DNA from: Gordonia polyisoprenivorans NBRC 16320 = JCM 10675
GTDB taxonomy: Bacteria; Actinomycetota; Actinomycetes; Mycobacteriales; Mycobacteriaceae
Direction of reading: 5' to 3'
NCBI RefSeq assembly: GCF_000241325.1
Contig: NZ_BAEI01000005.1
Location: 1-42,686 of the forward strand
DNA: 42,686 nucleotides
Under the pieces are notes generated by a model, which was not told where the DNA came from, did no database searches, and saw only the letters and a program-made list of their open reading frames with translations. Of this stretch, positions 24,500-33,204 are shown piece by piece (positions within the stretch are counted from its first letter, which is position 1; each line of letters opens with the position of its first letter). The position numbers and the translations under genes are program-made.

Positions 24500-26998
24500 T
24501 CACGCGGGCAGGTTCAGCAGCGCCGGGGTCGACACTTCCTTGTCGTCGCCGCTGTCGCCGTTGCCGACCTGACCCGCGGAGTTGCGGCCCCAACAGTAGA
24601 TCGAGGTCTCGTTGACGACCGCGCAGGTCGTGCCCAGCACGGTCTCGACGGCGGAGACGGTTCCCGACAGGGCGGTGATCTGGGTCGGCGAGGTGGTCGC
24701 CGAGCCGGAGCCGATGCCGAGTTGCTGTCCCTCGTTGTCTCCCCAGCAGAACAACTTGCCCTGCGACACCGCGCAGGTCGAACCCCAACCGGTGTTGATC
24801 TGGGTGACCCCGGTCAGCCCGACGACCGGCGTCGGGGTGTGCTGGGCGTTCTTGGTGCCGTCGCCGATCTGGCCGTACCGGTTGTCGCCCCAGCAGTAGG
24901 CCTTGCCCGACGCCGACGCACACACGGTGATGTATTGGTTCGGGTCATCGGTGACGCCATAGGTGCCGACCGAGATGGAGTCGGCGTCGGTGACGGCGAC
25001 CTTCTGCGGGGTGTTGGCCCGCGTGGTGGCCCCGGTGCCGAGCTGGCCGCTGTCGTTGTTGCCCCAGCAGTAGACGGCGTCGGCGATGGCGCAGGTGGTG
25101 CCCTGCGCGGTGGCGACGCCGGTGACGGTGCCGCTCAGTCCGGTCACCTCGGTGGGGGTTGAGGTCTTGTCGGTGACCGAGTCCACGCCGACCTGCCCGT
25201 CGTCGTTGTTGCCCCAGCAGTACAGCTTGCCGCCCGCGATGGCACAGGTGCTGCCGTAACCGGTGGCGATCGCCGTCACCGTGCCGGACAGCCCGGTCAC
25301 CGGCGTCGGCGTCTGGGCGTCGGAGGTGGTGCCGGTGCCGAGTTGGCCGTAGCCGTTGTCGCCCCAGCAGAAGGCCTGACCTCCCGAGACCGCGCAGGTG
25401 CTGGTCTTGAAGTCCTTGTCGGTGTCGATGTACCCGCCCAACGAGACCGCGGTCACGGTGGGGAGGTTGACCTTGACCGGGGTGGGCGAGGCGGTGGTGC
25501 CGCCGTTGGCGAGCTGATTGTCGTAATTGGCTCCCCAGCAATACAACTGCTTGGCCGAGATGCCGCAGCTGGAGTTGCCGTAGACGGCGAGCACCGTGGG
25601 ATGTCCACTGGCCGTTGGCTGATCGTCATCACCGCGGAAAGCGCCTGCGGCGAAGGCGATGCCGAGTCCGAGGACGAGCAGGACGACCACGGCGGCGGCC
25701 GCCAGGGAGACGATCAGGCCGGTGCGCTTCTTCTTCGGGGCCGCCGGTGTGGAGAGCGGATAGCCGCCACCGATGAGGTGCGGCGGCGTTCCCGGCGGAA
25801 ACGTCGGGGGTATGCCGCCGGCCGCTGCGGGCGCGCCGAACGGTGCCGACTGATACGGCGAATTCGGTTGCGAGGGTGGGTTGTTGGCGACCGTCGGGCC
25901 AGCCGGCGCGTAGCCGCCGGGCATCGCGGACGGTATCTGGCCGGGGTAGGACGGATTCTGGTTGGGTACCGAGGGGTTTGGATGCGAGGGATTCGGATGC
26001 GAGGGATTCGGATGCGACGGCGGCGGCGTCGCATAGGACGGCGGAGGCGTCGGCTGCGACGGTGGCACCGTCGGCTGGGAGTACGGGCGGTTCGCCCCGA
26101 CGAAAGGTCCTGCCGCCGGGTTCGACTGGTGCGATGGCGGTGTGGGGTTGCCCCGCCCCTCGAATGCTTGACCCCGGCCCTCGAATGCCTGACGCAGCGC
26201 CGTCGAGAACGACCGGCAGTCGGGGTAGCGGTCGACGGGATTCTTCGACAGTGCCTTCGCGATCACCGGATCGAGGGCGCCGAGATCGGGGCGTAGCGAG
26301 CTGATCGGTGGGATCTGTTTGGTCAGATGCGCCATGACCAGTGCCGAAGGTGTGGTGGTGGTGAACGGGGCCTGCCCGGTCAGGAGCTGGAAGACGGTGC
26401 ACGCCAACGAATACTGATCCGAGGAGGCTGATGCGTCGTGACCCTCGATCACCTCGGGGGCACAGTAGGCCAGCGTGCCGATGAAGGCACTCGTCGCGGT
26501 CAGTGACGTCGAGTTGACGAGTTTGGCGATGCCGAAGTCCAGCACGGTGACCCGGGCGATCTGACCGTGTTCGTCCCGGCTGACGAAGATGTTGGCCGGT
26601 TTGACGTCACGGTGGATGATGTTGCGCCGGTGGGCGTAGTCGAGGGCGTCGGCGACACGGGTGGTCACCTCGATCACGTCCGACGGGGAGATCGCGCCGT
26701 GGGTGAGGTCGGCGCCCTCGAGGTAGTTCATGGTGAACCACGGGGTGCCGTCGGTGTTGATGCCGTACTGGTGGATCGAGATGATGCTGGGGTGATCGAG
26801 CGCCGCAGTGGTGCGCGCCTCGTTGGTGAAGCGCCGCTGGAAATCGGGGTCGTGCGCACCGGCCAGCGAGATGACCTTCAGGGCCTCCCGCCGCAGCAAC
26901 TGCGGGTTCTCGACGAGGTACACCTCACCCATCCCGCCCGAACCCAGCAGGGACACCACCTTGTAGCCGGCGACCTGCGAACCTGGACTCAGAGGCAC
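24500..26998 (-). CDS. Transmembrane Ser/Thr kinase with extracellular RCC1-repeat propeller
   Basis: 832 residues from a GTG at 26998 (GAAGGA six bases upstream); the longer frame to 27199 lacks a ribosome site and runs through the divergent promoter. Kinase domain: GSGGMGEVYLVE, K41, HRDVKPAN with D131, DFGIAKL with D154. A Pro/Asn/Ser linker (~280-415) includes three PSHPN units. One membrane helix lies at ~425-450. The outer part (~465-832) has seven RCC1-type repeats of ~50 residues, each with a CxxxxxxxxxxCWG(x)N core followed by GQLG or GQVG. Seven repeats make one closed seven-blade propeller, and each blade has a Cys pair suited to an oxidising exterior. All kinase residues are intact. 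The ligand of the propeller is unknown. Confidence 0.93.
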   Translation of the reverse strand: MPLSPGSQVAGYKVVSLLGSGGMGEVYLVENPQLLRREALKVISLAGAHDPDFQRRFTNEARTTAALDHPSIISIHQYGINTDGTPWFTMNYLEGADLTHGAISPSDVIEVTTRVADALDYAHRRNIIHRDVKPANIFVSRDEHGQIARVTVLDFGIAKLVNSTSLTATSAFIGTLAYCAPEVIEGHDASASSDQYSLACTVFQLLTGQAPFTTTTPSALVMAHLTKQIPPISSLRPDLGALDPVIAKALSKNPVDRYPDCRSFSTALRQAFEGRGQAFEGRGNPTPPSHQSNPAAGPFVGANRPYSQPTVPPSQPTPPPSYATPPPSHPNPSHPNPSHPNPSVPNQNPSYPGQIPSAMPGGYAPAGPTVANNPPSQPNSPYQSAPFGAPAAAGGIPPTFPPGTPPHLIGGGYPLSTPAAPKKKRTGLIVSLAAAAVVVLLVLGLGIAFAAGAFRGDDDQPTASGHPTVLAVYGNSSCGISAKQLYCWGANYDNQLANGGTTASPTPVKVNLPTVTAVSLGGYIDTDKDFKTSTCAVSGGQAFCWGDNGYGQLGTGTTSDAQTPTPVTGLSGTVTAIATGYGSTCAIAGGKLYCWGNNDDGQVGVDSVTDKTSTPTEVTGLSGTVTGVATAQGTTCAIADAVYCWGNNDSGQLGTGATTRANTPQKVAVTDADSISVGTYGVTDDPNQYITVCASASGKAYCWGDNRYGQIGDGTKNAQHTPTPVVGLTGVTQINTGWGSTCAVSQGKLFCWGDNEGQQLGIGSGSATTSPTQITALSGTVSAVETVLGTTCAVVNETSIYCWGRNSAGQVGNGDSGDDKEVSTPALLNLPA

Positions 26999-27070
26999 GA
27001 TTCTTCCTTCGATCGGGGGTGGACCGCTGGCCTGTGACCTTACCCAACGTGCTCTGAGATCGGCCTTCGT

Positions 27071-27084
27071 ATCATTCGAACGAT
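27071..27084. promoter_or_regulatory. Near-perfect 14-bp palindrome between the RCC1 kinase and Rv0863-like genes
   Basis: ATC-A-TTCGAA-C-GAT has one mismatched pair. It sits in the divergent 187-bp gap, ~75 bp upstream of the kinase start and ~100 bp upstream of the small gene. It resembles half of a mycobacterial SOS box (TTCGAAC) but lacks the second half at the right distance. Confidence 0.3.
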
Positions 27085-27173
27085 GGGCCCACGACGCGGA
27101 CGTCGGTGATGAGACGACGCGGGCGTCGGGGACCAAACGGTGAGCGCACCGCGTGCCGCGGAGCACGCCGTGG

Positions 27174-27179
27174 CACAAT
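27174..27179 (+). promoter_or_regulatory. -10 box of a leaderless promoter
   Basis: CACAAT (27174-27179) ends six bases before the GTG at 27186. This is the spacing at which transcription would begin on the GTG itself. No ribosome-binding sequence lies upstream of the GTG, supporting a leaderless mRNA, common in mycobacteria and relatives. Confidence 0.5.
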
Positions 27180-27185
27180 ATGCGC

Positions 27186-27383
27186 GTGGCTGAGAGCAAT
27201 TCGAAGAAGCACTACGTGGACAACGGCTGGCCGAAGGCCTCCGACGGCGACGGTCCCGAGCACGCGGTCTCGGAGTTCGCGGCCGCGCTGCCCGGCGCGT
27301 TGTCGCCGTTCGGCGAGGTGGAGTTCCCGCTGCCGGCCGACGAGGTCAACTACATCAACCCCAAGACGGTCATCAACCGCTGA
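27186..27383 (+). CDS. Small conserved protein (Rv0863-like)
   Basis: 65 residues from GTG 27186 ([20 protein letters not shown]). An ATG at 27180 would add two residues. It is acidic and ends [13 protein letters not shown]. There is no known domain, signal or membrane segment. Its place between Rv0862c-like and moaC genes matches recalled Mtb order for Rv0863. It is 13 bp before moaC, so the two are probably one transcript. Function unknown. Confidence 0.75.
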   Translation: MAESNSKKHYVDNGWPKASDGDGPEHAVSEFAAALPGALSPFGEVEFPLPADEVNYINPKTVINR

Positions 27384-27396
27384 GCGCGGTGACCGA

Positions 27397-27933
27397 GTGA
27401 GTGCGGTGCCCGATCCGCAGTCGTCTGCCCGGTTGTCCCACGTCGACGACTCGGGTACGGCCCGCATGGTCGATGTGGGGGACAAGTCGGTCACCCAGCG
27501 CCGCGCCGTTGCCGGCGGCACATTTCGCACCAGCACCACCGTCATCGACCTGCTGACCTCGTCGTCATTGCCGAAGGGTGACGTCCTCGCCACCGCGCGG
27601 ATCGCCGGGATCATGGCGGCCAAACGCACCGATTCGCTCATTCCTCTCTGCCATCAGCTGGCGCTGTCGTCGGTCGACGTCGACTTCACGATCGGCACCG
27701 ATCACATCGACGTGACGGCTGCGGTCACCACCGCGGGCCGGACCGGCGTGGAGATGGAAGCACTGACCGCGGTGGCGGTGGCCGGACTCACGCTGCACGA
27801 CATGGTCAAGGCCGTCGACCGTCACGCACGCATGGACGGAATCCGGCTCCTCGAGAAGTCCGGCGGACGGTCCGGTGACTGGCACCGAGGAGACGAGCGC
27901 GGGCCACACGCGGACCCCGGGATACAACCATGA
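27397..27933 (+). CDS. moaC: Cyclic pyranopterin monophosphate synthase MoaC
   Basis: 178 residues from GTG 27397 (VSAVPDPQ); GTG 27406 is an alternative. The family core is complete: [58 protein letters not shown] and KAVDRHARM. MoaC converts the MoaA product to cyclic pyranopterin monophosphate in molybdenum cofactor synthesis. The C-terminal ~15 residues ([14 protein letters not shown]) are an extra tail. Its stop overlaps the mog ATG (ATGA). Confidence 0.95.
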   Translation: MSAVPDPQSSARLSHVDDSGTARMVDVGDKSVTQRRAVAGGTFRTSTTVIDLLTSSSLPKGDVLATARIAGIMAAKRTDSLIPLCHQLALSSVDVDFTIGTDHIDVTAAVTTAGRTGVEMEALTAVAVAGLTLHDMVKAVDRHARMDGIRLLEKSGGRSGDWHRGDERGPHADPGIQP

Positions 27934-28409
27934 GCACGCAGCGCATCGCGCGGATCGTCGTGGCCTCCACCCGGGCCTCCCGTGGTGCCTATCCCGATCG
28001 CACGGGCCCGATCATCGCCGAGTGGCTCACCGACCACGGGTTCACCGTCGACGAGCTCGACGTCGTCGCCGACGGCCCACCGGTGGGTGATGCGATCCGG
28101 GCCGCGATCTACGCCGACGTCGACCTCGTCCTCACCACCGGCGGGACCGGGCTCGCACCGACCGACCGGACCCCCGAACAGACGCGACTGCTGCTCGACA
28201 TCGAGATCCCCGGTCTCGCCGACGCCATCCGCACCGCGGGTCTGCCGCAGGTGCCGACCGCGGTCCTCTCCCGTGGCACCGCCGGGGTCGCCGGCACGAC
28301 GCTGGTGGTCAATCTGCCCGGCTCGACCGGCGGTGTGCGCGACGGCCTTTCGGTCCTCGCCACCGTCCTCGACCACGCTCTCGACCAAATCCGCGGCGGC
28401 GACCACTGA
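27930..28409 (+). CDS. mog: Molybdopterin adenylyltransferase-type protein (Mog/MoaB family)
   Basis: 159 residues with [18 protein letters not shown] and [15 protein letters not shown], the two MPT/ATP-binding loops of the MogA/MoaB family. It should adenylate molybdopterin before metal insertion. Translation is coupled to moaC by ATGA. Its own stop overlaps a further ATG (TGATG) that opens the mini-ORF chain before moaE. Confidence 0.93.
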   Translation: MSTQRIARIVVASTRASRGAYPDRTGPIIAEWLTDHGFTVDELDVVADGPPVGDAIRAAIYADVDLVLTTGGTGLAPTDRTPEQTRLLLDIEIPGLADAIRTAGLPQVPTAVLSRGTAGVAGTTLVVNLPGSTGGVRDGLSVLATVLDHALDQIRGGDH

Positions 28410-28464
28410 TGAACTCGTGTCACTGATGAATGGTTGTCACCGATTGAATGGTTGTCACCGATGA
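28409..28464 (+). other. Chain of coupled mini-ORFs from a triplicated 17-18 bp unit
   Basis: The mog stop overlaps an ATG at 28409 that reads MNSCH-stop. That stop (28424-28426) overlaps an ATG at 28426 reading [16 protein letters not shown], and that stop (28462-28464) overlaps the moaE ATG at 28461. The DNA is three copies of one unit starting at 28409 (17 bp), 28426 (18 bp) and 28444 (17 bp): (A/T)TGAA followed by TGTCAC. The fourth start, moaE itself, begins ATGAACG. A ribosome leaving mog could thus re-initiate step by step to reach moaE. Seen directly in the sequence; function inferred. Confidence 0.6.
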
Positions 28465-28910
28465 ACGCCGGCAACCCGGGGGTGGTCGTGCACACGGCGG
28501 TGAGCGTCGACCCGATCGCACTCGCCGACCACGAGGCCCGCGTCGTCGCGGCTGCCGATGGACATGCCGGCGCGGTCGTGGGGTTCGTCGGCGCGGTTCG
28601 CGACCACGACGGCGGCCGCACGGTGACGAGTCTGTCGTATTCGGCGCACCCGGACGCCCCGCGCGTGCTCACCGAGGTCGTTTCCGAGATCTGTGCGGCC
28701 ACCGACGGCGTCCGGGCGGTCGCGGTCTCCCATCGGGTGGGTGATCTGTCGGTCGGCGACGTCGCCTTCGTCGTCGCCGTGGCCGCCGATCACCGCGCCG
28801 AGGCGTTCGCGTTGTGCGCGCGACTCGTCGATGAGGTCAAGGCGCGCATACCGGTGTGGAAACACCAGTTCTTCGGCGACGGAACCGACGAGTGGGTCGG
28901 GTCGGCCTGA
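28461..28910 (+). CDS. moaE: Molybdopterin synthase large subunit MoaE
   Basis: 149 residues from ATG 28461. Family motifs: [47 protein letters not shown], then [20 protein letters not shown] with the catalytic lysine of the KxxxPxWK region. With MoaD it inserts sulfur into cyclic pyranopterin monophosphate. It is last in the moaC-mog-moaE unit and is followed by a strong terminator. Confidence 0.95.
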   Translation: MNAGNPGVVVHTAVSVDPIALADHEARVVAAADGHAGAVVGFVGAVRDHDGGRTVTSLSYSAHPDAPRVLTEVVSEICAATDGVRAVAVSHRVGDLSVGDVAFVVAVAADHRAEAFALCARLVDEVKARIPVWKHQFFGDGTDEWVGSA

Positions 28911-28964
28911 TCACGGTCACCATCTGATACCGGCCACCACCGACACAGCCCCCGACAATTGGAA

Positions 28965-29003
28965 AAGGGCCCCGCACGGCGTCGAGCAACGTGCGGGGCC
29001 CTT
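28965..29003. terminator. Bidirectional terminator between moaE and rpfA
   Basis: A perfect 14-bp stem, AAGGGCCCCGCACG (28965-28978) with CGTGCGGGGCCCTT (28990-29003), and an 11-base loop. Short A/T runs on both sides and its place between convergent genes suit termination from both directions. Confidence 0.9.
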
Positions 29004-29026
29004 CGTCAGGGCTGAACCGATCAGGT

Positions 29027-29845
<819 letters not shown>

Positions 29846-29902
29846 ACCGGTGGAAATCTTGGTGTGTTGTTTGCTGTGCTGTGACCTTCTGTGAAGGACG
29901 CT

Positions 29903-29915
29903 TCGTACAGTACGA
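29903..29915. promoter_or_regulatory. 13-bp perfect palindrome upstream of the rpfA aptamer
   Basis: TCGTAC-A-GTACGA, about 60 bp upstream of the aptamer start. A CCTTC-TGT-GAAGG hairpin lies next to it at 29885-29897. It may be an operator or part of the leader structure. Confidence 0.3.
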
Positions 29916-30032
29916 CGTCTGAGAGCGGGAATCACCCCCTCCTGACAACCCTTTTTCGGCGTGCCGCTGGGTCTTTGGGCCCTGTTTCGGTGTCCGTGCA
30001 GTTCACGGGCGTGACGCCCGGTTCGTGTCCAT

Positions 30033-30051
30033 CTCGTTATTGACTCGTTAT
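30033..30051 (-). promoter_or_regulatory. 11-bp-period direct repeat upstream of rpfA
   Basis: Read on the minus strand, ATAACGAG occurs twice with a 3-bp spacer (30044-30051 and 30033-30040), one helical turn apart. Head-to-tail repeats with this period are typical of OmpR/PhoB-type response regulators such as MtrA, which is known to control rpf genes in relatives. The exact regulator is inferred. Confidence 0.4.
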
Positions 30052-30066
30052 GTGAGCAAGGTCACA
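30051..30066. promoter_or_regulatory. Crp-type cAMP-receptor-protein site upstream of rpfA
   Basis: TGTGA-GCAAGG-TCACA, perfect half-sites six bases apart. It lies ~410 bp upstream of the rpfA ATG and just after the moaD 3' end. In M. tuberculosis the Crp homologue Rv3676 is reported to control rpfA, so the placement makes sense. The last base of the direct repeat overlaps its first base. Confidence 0.7.
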
Positions 30067-30081
30067 AGCGGGCCGGGTGTG

Positions 30082-30330
30082 TCAACCCCCGGCGAACGGG
30101 GGGAGAACGTCGATCGTGTGCGTCGGACCGAGGCGCCGCGTGCGGTCGCACAGCGCGATCTCGTCGCGCAGATACGAGCACCGCTCCAACACCCGCGCCA
30201 ACTCCGGATTGTCGGCTGCCAGAATGTGTTCGAGCTCACCGAGGGTGACGTCCTCGGCGATGTCGCACACGTCGGATTCGGTCTTCGCCGCCGCGGAGGC
30301 GGCGGCGAAATAACGGACCGTCACACGCAT
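30082..30330 (-). CDS. moaD: Molybdopterin synthase small subunit MoaD
   Basis: 82 residues from ATG 30330; a longer frame upstream lies inside moaA and is rejected. Ubiquitin-like fold pattern with the required C-terminal Gly-Gly (DVLPPFAGG), the site of adenylation and thiocarboxylation. It begins four bases after the moaA stop, so the two are co-translated. Confidence 0.9.
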   Translation of the reverse strand: MRVTVRYFAAASAAAKTESDVCDIAEDVTLGELEHILAADNPELARVLERCSYLRDEIALCDRTRRLGPTHTIDVLPPFAGG

Positions 30331-30334
30331 CCGC

Positions 30335-31450
30335 TCAGCCCCCGATCGCCGACATCGGGCGGTCCGGCTGCCGGAATCCCGCGGTGTTGACCGCGTGCCC
30401 GGCGCGCTTGGCCCAGGTGTTCTCCCGCCACAATTGCGCGATCCGGTGATCGACGTCGAGTTCGTCGTCACCACCGCCCCGCAGCACGGGCATCAGCGAG
30501 GTCTCGGCGTCGGCGAACAGACAGTTGCGCAGCGCCCCGTCCGCGGTCAGCCGGGTCCGGTCGCAGTCACCGCAGAACGGACGCGTCACCGACGCGATCA
30601 CGCCGACGCGGGCAGGTACTCCACGGGCGTCGGTGTGGCCATCGACGAGGAAGGTCTCCGCAGGCGCACCTCCACGCGGCACGGTGTCGGGACGCAACCG
30701 GAGATGCGCCGACAGCATGTCGAGGATCTCCGTCGCGGTGACCATCCGCGACCGATCCCACCGATGTCCGGCGTCGAGCGGCATCTGCTCGATGATCCGC
30801 AGCTGATATCCGGCGTCCAGGCAGAACCGGGCGAGGTCGACCAGTCCGGCCAGGTCCCGACGATCGGGGACGACCGCGTTCACCTTGATCGGATACAACC
30901 CCGCGCGACGGGCGGCGTCGAGGCCGGCGAGGACGTCGGGCAGCCGATCACGTCGGGTGATCTCGGCGAACCGGGCGGGATCGACGGTGTCCAGCGAGAC
31001 ATTGATGCGCGTCAGCCCGGCCTCGACGAGACCGGCGGCACGGCGCCTCAACCCGAGGCCGTTGGTCGTCATCGCGATCTCCGGGCGCTGCGGCAGCGAG
31101 GTGACGGCAGCGATGATGTCCTCGAGGTCGCGGCGCAGCAGCGGCTCGCCTCCGGTGAACCGGACGGTGCGGATGCCGAGGTCGGCGACGGCTATCCGCA
31201 GCACCCGGATGAACTCGGCGGTGGTCATCACCGACTCCGTCGGCAACCAGTCGAGGCCCTCGGCGGGCATGCAGTAGTCGCAGCGCAGATTGCAGCGGTC
31301 GGTCACCGACACCCGCAGATCGGTGGCCACCCGGCCGAAGGTGTCGCGCAGCGGCCCGGACGTGGGTGCGGTCGATGCCCCGAACCGCGCCTCGTCCGCC
31401 GCGTGCCGTAGCACCGACGGGAGCGGCAGGCCGAGATCGACGACGGTCAT
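30335..31450 (-). CDS. moaA: GTP 3',8-cyclase MoaA, radical SAM
   Basis: 371 residues. The N-terminal cluster motif CNLRCDYC binds the SAM cluster. TGGEPLLRRDLE follows and the C-terminal cluster ligands lie in RPFCGDCDRTRLTADGALRN and CLF. The protein ends in the Gly-Gly tail (MSAIGG) needed for activity. It performs the first step of molybdenum cofactor synthesis with MoaC. Its ATG overlaps the stop of the flavin reductase gene (ATGA). Confidence 0.95.
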   Translation of the reverse strand: MTVVDLGLPLPSVLRHAADEARFGASTAPTSGPLRDTFGRVATDLRVSVTDRCNLRCDYCMPAEGLDWLPTESVMTTAEFIRVLRIAVADLGIRTVRFTGGEPLLRRDLEDIIAAVTSLPQRPEIAMTTNGLGLRRRAAGLVEAGLTRINVSLDTVDPARFAEITRRDRLPDVLAGLDAARRAGLYPIKVNAVVPDRRDLAGLVDLARFCLDAGYQLRIIEQMPLDAGHRWDRSRMVTATEILDMLSAHLRLRPDTVPRGGAPAETFLVDGHTDARGVPARVGVIASVTRPFCGDCDRTRLTADGALRNCLFADAETSLMPVLRGGGDDELDVDHRIAQLWRENTWAKRAGHAVNTAGFRQPDRPMSAIGG

Positions 31451-32052
31451 CGGCGCGCGGGATCGTCGTCGGGAATCCGTGCCTGTAGAGCACGAAAGGT
31501 GCTGGCGTGGAACACGAGTGGCTCGACATCCGGGTCGGCGTCGAGACGCCGGATGCGCAGCAGCACCAGCAGGTGATCGCCGGCGGGGATCTCACTCTCG
31601 ATCGTGCACGACAGGTGAGCGGCCGCACCCGGGATGAACAGGGCTCCGTCGTCGGAACCGAGCGGCTCGATACCGTCGAACCGTCGCGGTGCCGGACCGG
31701 CGAGCTGACGGCACAACTGTGCCTGGTCGTGGGCGAACACGCTGACGCCGACGGTGCCGGCGTCACGCAACCGGGGCCACGTCGTCGAGGTGTTCTGCAC
31801 GCACACGCTCACCAGCGGCGGATCCAGCGACACCGACGTGAACGCACTCGCGGCCATCCCGACCAGTTCGGGGCCGGTTGAGTCTGTGGGCTCGGAGGAC
31901 TCCTGGGACTCGGGCGCGCCACGATGGCAGCAGACCGCGACCACGCCCGACGGAAAACAGCTGTACGCCCGCTTCAGCGCACCCTCGTCCGATGCCGGCG
32001 CGAGAGCGGCGTGGGTGGCGATCACCGAGGGTCGATCGACAGAAGCCGACAC
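31447..32052 (-). CDS. Flavin reductase-like protein
   Basis: 201 residues from GTG 32052 (MSASVDRPS). The flavin-reductase fold shows as CFPSGVVAVCC, GMAASAFTSVSLDPPLVSVC, VSVFAHDQAQLCRQLAG and DHLLVLLRI. Such proteins supply reduced FMN/FAD to monooxygenases or act as diflavin reductases. It is coupled at both ends: four bases after the membrane protein, and overlapping moaA. In Mtb the moaA2 neighbour is Rv0870c directly (recalled), so this gene is an addition in the present lineage. Link to Mo-cofactor synthesis is not established. Confidence 0.85.
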   Translation of the reverse strand: MSASVDRPSVIATHAALAPASDEGALKRAYSCFPSGVVAVCCHRGAPESQESSEPTDSTGPELVGMAASAFTSVSLDPPLVSVCVQNTSTTWPRLRDAGTVGVSVFAHDQAQLCRQLAGPAPRRFDGIEPLGSDDGALFIPGAAAHLSCTIESEIPAGDHLLVLLRIRRLDADPDVEPLVFHASTFRALQARIPDDDPARR

Positions 32053-32056
32053 ACGA

Positions 32057-32566
32057 TCACCGGGCCCCGCGGCCCGACCGCAACGCGTAGACGACGCCCA
32101 GCAAGAAACCCAGCGGGGCGCACATCGTCAGCAGATACACCGCGGTCGGGGCGGTCTCGCCGTGATCGGCCACCGGGGTGACGAACAACGCGATGATCGC
32201 GAGCACCCCGATCACGAACACCACGCCGGCCACCTGCAGCAGTCGCGACGGGGACGACTCGCCGGCTCCCGGCGTCAGCGAGCGACGATCGCCGTGTGCC
32301 TTCGGCCCGCTCGCTTCGCTCCCGGCGCCGGCCACACCCGGCCCGCTCGCTTCGCTCCCGGCGCCGGCCACACCCGGCCCGCTCGCTTCGCTCCCGGCGC
32401 CGGCCACACCCGGCCCGCTCGCTTCGCTCCCGGCGCCGGCCACACCCGGCCCGCTCGCTTCGCTCCCGGCGCCGGCCACACCCGGCCCGCTCGCTTCGCT
32501 CCCGGCGCCGGCCACACCCGGCCCGCTCGCTTCGCTCCCGGCGCCGGCGCCGTGCTTCCTCTCCAT
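32057..32566 (-). CDS. Small membrane protein with a seven-copy 12-residue repeat (Rv0870c-like)
   Basis: 169 residues from ATG 32566 (MERKHGAG). Residues ~7-93 are seven copies of GSEASGPGVAGA, encoded by an almost exact 36-bp tandem repeat. After RRSLTPGAGESSPSRLLQV come two membrane helices (VAGVVFVIGVLAIIALFV and VYLLTMCAPLGFLLGVVYAL). The membrane part and its position match Rv0870c by recalled order, whose protein lacks such a repeat. The repeat region is Gly/Ala/Ser-rich and likely unstructured. It is the first gene of the minus-strand unit leading to moaA-moaD. Confidence 0.7.
   Translation of the reverse strand: MERKHGAGAGSEASGPGVAGAGSEASGPGVAGAGSEASGPGVAGAGSEASGPGVAGAGSEASGPGVAGAGSEASGPGVAGAGSEASGPKAHGDRRSLTPGAGESSPSRLLQVAGVVFVIGVLAIIALFVTPVADHGETAPTAVYLLTMCAPLGFLLGVVYALRSGRGAR
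32304..32549. repeat. 36-bp tandem array, seven copies, in frame within a membrane-protein gene
   Basis: Copies start at 32304, 32340, 32376, 32412, 32448, 32484 and 32520 with essentially no differences. The core is GGCCCGCTCGCTTCGCTCCC, containing the short palindrome-like GCTCGCTTCGCTC frequent in actinobacterial intergenic repeats. The unit has no stop in any of six frames, so copy number can change without breaking the gene. Confidence 0.95.
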
Positions 32567-32662
32567 GGTTTCCACGGTAGAGCACCCGGGGTGACGATGA
32601 CGGTGTCGTGCCCGGTCAGCGCGCGGCTCACGCTGCCTCGAGAAACCGTTTTGCCCATTGGC

Positions 32663-32711
32663 TAGACTGGCATCACCAGGCGCCTTGCTCATTGTCGTGG
32701 GTCAGGGCGCC
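32663..32711 (+). promoter_or_regulatory. Candidate -10 box and structured leader of the cold-shock gene
   Basis: TAGACT (32663-32668) is a reasonable -10 with no good -35. Downstream, GGCGCC at 32679-32684 and 32706-32711 can pair around a 21-base loop. This would leave a ~95-base leader before the GTG, in line with cold-shock genes that have regulated leaders. Pattern only. Confidence 0.3.
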
Positions 32712-32768
32712 CTTTCATGTGGTGGATCGACCGCATGCAACAACGACGTTCGAGTGAAGGTGAGCACA

Positions 32769-33182
32769 GTGCCGAGCGGCAAGGTGAAGTGGTACGACGC
32801 CGAGAAGGGCTTCGGTTTTCTCGCACAAGAGGGCGGCGAGGACGTGTACGTGCGTTCGTCGGCGTTGCCCGACGGCGTCGAGGCGCTCAAGCCCGGCCAG
32901 CGGGTGGAGTTCGGGATGGCCGCGGGGCGTCGGGGCCCGCAGGCATTGACGGTCACCGTGCTCGAACCCGCGCCAAGCGTCACCAAGAACACCCGTGAAG
33001 CCGCGCGCAAAGAGGTCAAGCGGCACAGCCCCGACGAACTGCATGGCATGGTCGCCGACCTCATCACCCTTCTCGAGGGCAAGGTGCAGCCGGATCTGCG
33101 CAAGGGTCGCTACCCGGATCGTAAGACCGCACAACGCATTTCCGAGGTCGTGCGCGCCGTCGCCCGCGAGCTCGACAGCTAG
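32769..33182 (+). CDS. cspB: Cold-shock domain protein with C-terminal extension
   Basis: 137 residues from GTG 32769 (reading [20 protein letters not shown]); GAAGG lies eight bases upstream. GTGs at 32754 and 32760 are alternatives. RNP1 is KGFGFL and RNP2 is DVYVRSSAL. The cold-shock domain (~1-65) is followed by a ~70-residue charged helical tail ([20 protein letters not shown]), as in Mtb CspB (Rv0871). It should bind single-stranded RNA/DNA. Confidence 0.9.
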   Translation: MPSGKVKWYDAEKGFGFLAQEGGEDVYVRSSALPDGVEALKPGQRVEFGMAAGRRGPQALTVTVLEPAPSVTKNTREAARKEVKRHSPDELHGMVADLITLLEGKVQPDLRKGRYPDRKTAQRISEVVRAVARELDS

Positions 33183-33204
33183 GGCATGTCTCCCGAGCTC
33201 ACCC

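Noticed and set aside
27071..27084. LexA (SOS) box
   Set aside because: Only one half, TTCGAAC, is present; the second half GTTCGA is missing at the needed spacing.
30006..30020. moaD terminator (CGGGCGT/ACGCCCG)
   Set aside because: The arms leave almost no loop and no T-run follows on the minus strand; it may be leader structure but was not called.
32304..32549. Possible CRISPR array (36-bp direct repeats, seven copies)
   Set aside because: Units are head to tail with no spacers, the tract is within a reading frame, and no cas genes are near.
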